In this document: piece after piece, positions 60,774 to 64,000 of the stretch
Layout of the letters: each line of letters opens with the position of its first letter
Numbering within the stretch: the stretch's first letter is position 1
From: Listeria rocourtiae FSL F6-920
Lineage (GTDB): Bacteria; Bacillota; Bacilli; Lactobacillales; Listeriaceae
NCBI RefSeq assembly: GCF_000525975.1
Contig: NZ_AODK01000018.1
Location: 1 to 64,000, forward strand
Direction: 5' to 3'
DNA: 64,000 bases
The notes under the pieces: model-generated
The model's database searches: none
Told to the model about the DNA's origin: nothing
Seen by the model: the letters and a program-made list of their open reading frames with translations, nothing else
Position numbers and translations under genes: made by a program

Positions 60774-62125
60774 ATGGATAATAACCGGGAACAGTGGGGT
60801 TCAAAATTAGGTTTTACACTTGCGTCAGTCGGTGCCATGATTGGTATCGGCGCTATCTGGAAAATGCCATATATAGCCTCTAAAACAGGAGGTGGCGCTT
60901 TTTTCATCGCTTTTTTTGATTCTGACGTTTACAGTCGTGCTTCCAATCCTGATTGGGGAATACATCGTGGGGCGCTCATCCAACAGTGATGCCATAAGAG
61001 CTTATAAGAAGTTAGTACCAAATGGTCATTGGGACTTGGTTGGAAAGCTGGGCATCCTCGGATCTATCTTAGTTTTTGCAATTTATAGTATTGTTGGTGG
61101 CTGGGTTCTGGCCTATATTATCAAAGTGACTACTGGTTCTGTCAGCCATATAGATCAAGCACAGCTCTCTTTGCAATTTAGCCTCACATCAGCCAATACG
61201 GCCACCGCGATTGCTGGAACTGGGATATTTATACTTTTAACGATATTAATTGTCTCTCTGGGCGTTCGGGTAGGTCTTGAAAGAACCAGTAAATTTATGG
61301 TTCCTGCACTTTTTATTTTGCTTGTTATTTTAACAATTCGAGGCCTGACACTTCCTAATGCAGTCACTGGGCTCCAATTATTTCTAAAGCCGGATTTTTC
61401 AGCTATTAATAGCAAAAGCTTGCTCCTTATTCTAGGTCAATCTTTTTTCTCACTCAGCGTCGGAATATCACTAATGGTCACATACGGTTCTTATTTAAAT
61501 AAAAGCATTAATATTCCAAAAACATCGGCTTTTATAACATTACTCAATTTTTTTATCTCTATTCTAGTTGCTATTGCAATTTTTCCGGTACTTTACTCCT
61601 TTGGGGTAAAGCCAAACGATGGGCCTGCTATATTGTTTGTCGTCCTACCTTCTATATTCAATCAACTACCATTCGGTTCCGTTTTTTTTCATCGCCTTCT
61701 TGCTTATGTTTCTAATTGCGATTCTTTCTTCAAGTTTCTCATTGCTTGAAACGGCAGTAGCACCTTTTATTACAAAATTTCCGAGTCGAGCCTTGGCAAC
61801 TTGGGTTATTGGTGGCCTTGTTTTCTTAATAGCCATCCCAGCCACACTAAGTTTCGGCATTTGGCATCAATATACTATTTTTGGTCGAACTATTTTTGAA
61901 GCGATTGATTACGTGTCTACGAATATTATTTTCCCGTTAGGCGCATTATTCACAGCCATTTTTGTAGGCTTCCGATTGCCTCGCCAATTACTATTTGACG
62001 AATTTACACAAAGTAGTCGATTAGGCCGTAAAGTGTTTATGCTTTGGCTACTTCTCTTAAAATATGTTGCGCCTATCGCGATTATCCTAATATTCCTATC
62101 CGCTACTGGAATTATAAACTTTTAA
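60774..62125 (+). CDS. Neurotransmitter:sodium symporter (NSS/SNF) family transporter (two frameshifts)
   Basis: About 449 residues when joined, with eleven or twelve helices. The helix-1 motif [24 protein letters not shown] contains the Na+ and substrate site typical of LeuT-like bacterial members; helix 6 has [20 protein letters not shown]. It imports an amino acid or amine with Na+. Breaks lie at T runs 60911-60917 (7, wants 6: [19 protein letters not shown]) and 61682-61689 (8, wants 7: [13 protein letters not shown]). AAGGGAGT precedes the ATG and an extended -10 TGCTATGAT lies at 60716-60724. Confidence 0.92.
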
Positions 62126-62165
62126 CGAAAAGAGGTGTGCCGAAAGTGGCTCACCTCTTTATGAC
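62126..62165. terminator. Bidirectional terminator
   Basis: AAAGAGGTG (62129-62137) pairs with CACCTCTTT (62152-62160) around TGCCGAAAGTGGCT, with A/T on both flanks. Shared by the NSS transporter and the convergent YerC-like gene. Confidence 0.8.
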
Positions 62166-62168
62166 CAT

Positions 62169-62462
62169 CTATTTATCTTTCATTCGTTCAAAAACTACCT
62201 CATACATGTCGTTACCATAATTGAGTGAGCGCTTTACGCGCGAAATTGTTGCTGTGCTAGCGCCTGTTTCGGCTTCAATAACATTGTATGTCTTACCTTC
62301 ATGTAACATTCTAGCTACTTGAAAACGTTGTGACATTGATTGAATTTCGTTTACTGTGCATACATCATCAAAGAAAGCGTAACATTCTTCTAAATTCTCC
62401 AGTGCTAAGATCCCTTTAAAAAATGTATCTAGACCTTCACCACGCAGTTTTTCTATTTGCAT
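62169..62462 (-). CDS. TrpR-like YerC/YecD-family transcription regulator
   Basis: 97 residues. All-helical TrpR-like fold with DVCTVNEIQSMSQRFQVA and a helix-turn-helix ...YNVIEAETGASTATISRVKRSL (about 60-80), the YerC family signature. Its target and ligand are not known. In Bacillus yerC is near pcrB, matching the location here. GGAGGTATACGC precedes the ATG. Confidence 0.92.
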   Translation of the reverse strand: MQIEKLRGEGLDTFFKGILALENLEECYAFFDDVCTVNEIQSMSQRFQVARMLHEGKTYNVIEAETGASTATISRVKRSLNYGNDMYEVVFERMKDK

Positions 62463-62535
62463 GCGTATACCTCCATTTTAATCAGACTCTTCTTTACCAT
62501 TTTAACGTACTAGTGTGAATAACACAACAAGAAGG

Positions 62536-62564
62536 TTCAAAAATACAAACGAACATGCTATACT
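62536..62564 (+). promoter_or_regulatory. Promoter of the DUF2207 gene
   Basis: TTCAAA at 62536-62541, 17-bp spacer, and an extended TGCTATACT -10 (TATACT 62559-62564), 26 bases before the start codon. Confidence 0.65.
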
Positions 62565-62589
62565 ATTTCTTATAAAGGGAGGTCTCAAC

Positions 62590-64000
62590 ATGAAAATGAA
62601 AATTGTCTTACTTTTCTCACTCTTATTTATGTTTCTCATAACGTTCCATCTACCAGTTTCGGCTGATCGTTCTTTTACAATACCAAAGTATGAAAACTAT
62701 GTCCAGATTCAGCCAGATGGAACGGCCATAATTGCTGAAAATGTTCGCTATGATTTCGATGGCGCGTTTAATGGAGCGACAATGGATATTGATACAGCTG
62801 GACTCCCACCAATCACCGACTTACGAGTAGCTGTCGATGGTCAACCATTTATTGAAAGTAACTCCGAAAAAAATGGCACCTTTAAAGCAGATTATATCGG
62901 TGATACATTAAAAATCCGCGTCTATTCTCCAACAGACACGGCAACAAAAGATTTCACCTATACGTACACATTAAAAAATGCGATTATTAACTACAATGAC
63001 ACCGCGGAATTTAATCGTAAATTAGTCGGAAAGAATTGGGAAAAAACATTGGATCAAGTTGCCATCACGATTACACTGCCAGAAGCAACGCAAAATGGCG
63101 AGCTCCAGGCATGGGCGCACGGACCGTTGGATGGTAATGTTTCCTTACAAAATAATAAAATTGTAAAACTAACTGCTGATAATGTCAAAGCTGGGCAATT
63201 TGTAGAGGCTCATGTGATTTTTCCAAATAATATTGTACCGCTCAATCAAAATATCCAAGCTATTAATAAAAAAGCTACCATTCAGGCACAAGAAGCCAAG
63301 CTAGCCAATCAAGCCAATTTTAAACGAACGCTTGCAAAAACCGTTTTTTACGGTGGTAGTTTACTCATTTTACTGATTATTCTTGTGACGATTATCCTAA
63401 CCTATGTAAAATATACAAAATCGAAAGTAGTGGTTTTTAAAGATAAGTATTTCCATGACATCCCGACTGACATGTCGCCAGCTGTTATGAACAAGTTGAT
63501 TTTCATGCAAACAGGCGCAAATGATATCGTTGCAACAATTATGGACTTAGTTCGCAAACGCCAGCTAACCATCGAAGAACTTCCACATCCTTCTGGCAAT
63601 AAGAAAAAGGCAACCTACACCATCACGAAATTACCAGTCCCTTCTCCAATCAAACCTTTATCACACGAGACAAGACTGGTAACATGGCTCATCGATAAGA
63701 TTGGCGATGGCGAAAAAGTAACTTTGAAAGAAATCAACGCATATGCCAAAAAAAACACAACAGCTTTTCGAACTGCTTTTACAAGCTGGAAAAATAGCGT
63801 GCATGAGGAAGCAAAAAAATATGACTATTTCGATACAACGGCAAGCTCTAAAGCTACGAAATGGCTAGTTAGCACCTTAATAGCTAGTATTTTGATTGGT
63901 ATTGGTATCATTATTTTCAGTATTTTTGCAAGTACCTTCTCCTTGTTTGCTTGTATCGTAAGTTTTATCGCCTTCGTTATTCTGCTTGTTTTTTGGATTA
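62590..64000 (+). CDS. DUF2207 predicted membrane protein, truncated by the right edge
   Basis: Open through base 64000, 470 codons seen. A signal peptide (about 1-25, ending PVSA) leads into an extracellular DUF2207 domain with YVQIQPDGTAIIAENVRYDF, NYNDTAEFNRKLVGKNW and AWAHGPLDG. A helix near 255-277 follows, then a cytoplasmic region, and two more helices begin near 420 and 445. These proteins probably monitor or modify the envelope, but no function is proven. AAAGGGAGG stands seven bases before the ATG. Confidence 0.92.
   Translation, partial: MKMKIVLLFSLLFMFLITFHLPVSADRSFTIPKYENYVQIQPDGTAIIAENVRYDFDGAFNGATMDIDTAGLPPITDLRVAVDGQPFIESNSEKNGTFKADYIGDTLKIRVYSPTDTATKDFTYTYTLKNAIINYNDTAEFNRKLVGKNWEKTLDQVAITITLPEATQNGELQAWAHGPLDGNVSLQNNKIVKLTADNVKAGQFVEAHVIFPNNIVPLNQNIQAINKKATIQAQEAKLANQANFKRTLAKTVFYGGSLLILLIILVTIILTYVKYTKSKVVVFKDKYFHDIPTDMSPAVMNKLIFMQTGANDIVATIMDLVRKRQLTIEELPHPSGNKKKATYTITKLPVPSPIKPLSHETRLVTWLIDKIGDGEKVTLKEINAYAKKNTTAFRTAFTSWKNSVHEEAKKYDYFDTTASSKATKWLVSTLIASILIGIGIIIFSIFASTFSLFACIVSFIAFVILLVFWI

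Overview
The window is chromosomal DNA from a low-GC Gram-positive rod of the genus Listeria or a very close relative. The evidence is gene order recalled from Listeria: an unbroken block pcrB-pcrA-ligA-camS-gatC-gatA-gatB-dgkB-rlmD-like, the VirAB/VirR/VirS-adeC locus, and gltBD with divergent gltC. The species cannot be fixed from the sequence alone.

Layout. 1-3781: lipoprotein gene running off the left edge, tRNA-Arg(CCU), and a YhgE/Pip-family membrane protein. 3900-10149: a Lac-family (cellobiose-type) PTS (EIIB-EIIC-EIIA) plus a MupG-like glycosidase, behind a clear sigma-54 promoter and next to a LevR-type sigma-54 activator. 10377-14534: anchored protein, DECD-box RNA helicase, Gfo/Idh oxidoreductase, histidine phosphatase, CMD-family protein. 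14535-15433: a broken small membrane gene and a cas-less CRISPR array of type I-B appearance. 15434-22799: gltBD and gltC. 22814-25936: accessory DNA with an AAA ATPase/RloB pair (AbiL-like defence candidate) and an AlkD-like repair gene. 25972-35303: GNAT, iron-type dehydrogenase, VirS, adenine deaminase, epimerase, VirR and the VirAB transporter (a Bce-type cell-envelope stress module). 35448-42459: small membrane proteins, a sodium:solute symporter pair, an amidase with its APC permease, small conserved genes. 42556-47164: AT-rich type VII secretion toxin island: two LXG partner proteins, an LXG-PoNe DNase toxin, PoNi immunity, then a tail of orphan immunity genes. 47504-60422: housekeeping block (rRNA methyltransferase to PcrB). 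60774-64000: NSS-type sodium symporter, YerC-like regulator and a DUF2207 membrane protein leaving the right edge.

Two cross-cutting observations matter. First, 14 genes, including the normally essential gatA and ligA, are split by 19 frameshifts; 18 of the 19 are repaired by removing one base, almost all from A/T runs of 6-10 nt. That is the signature of homopolymer over-calling in the sequence data, not of gene decay, so I annotate these as intact genes with probable sequencing errors. Second, a roughly 120-bp structured element occurs three times between cistrons: a tandem pair between EIIC and EIIA and one copy between gltB and gltD. Its outer stem has changed sequence while keeping base pairing, so it behaves like a conserved RNA structure. 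I do not recognise it as a named family, and it is the best candidate here for something undescribed.
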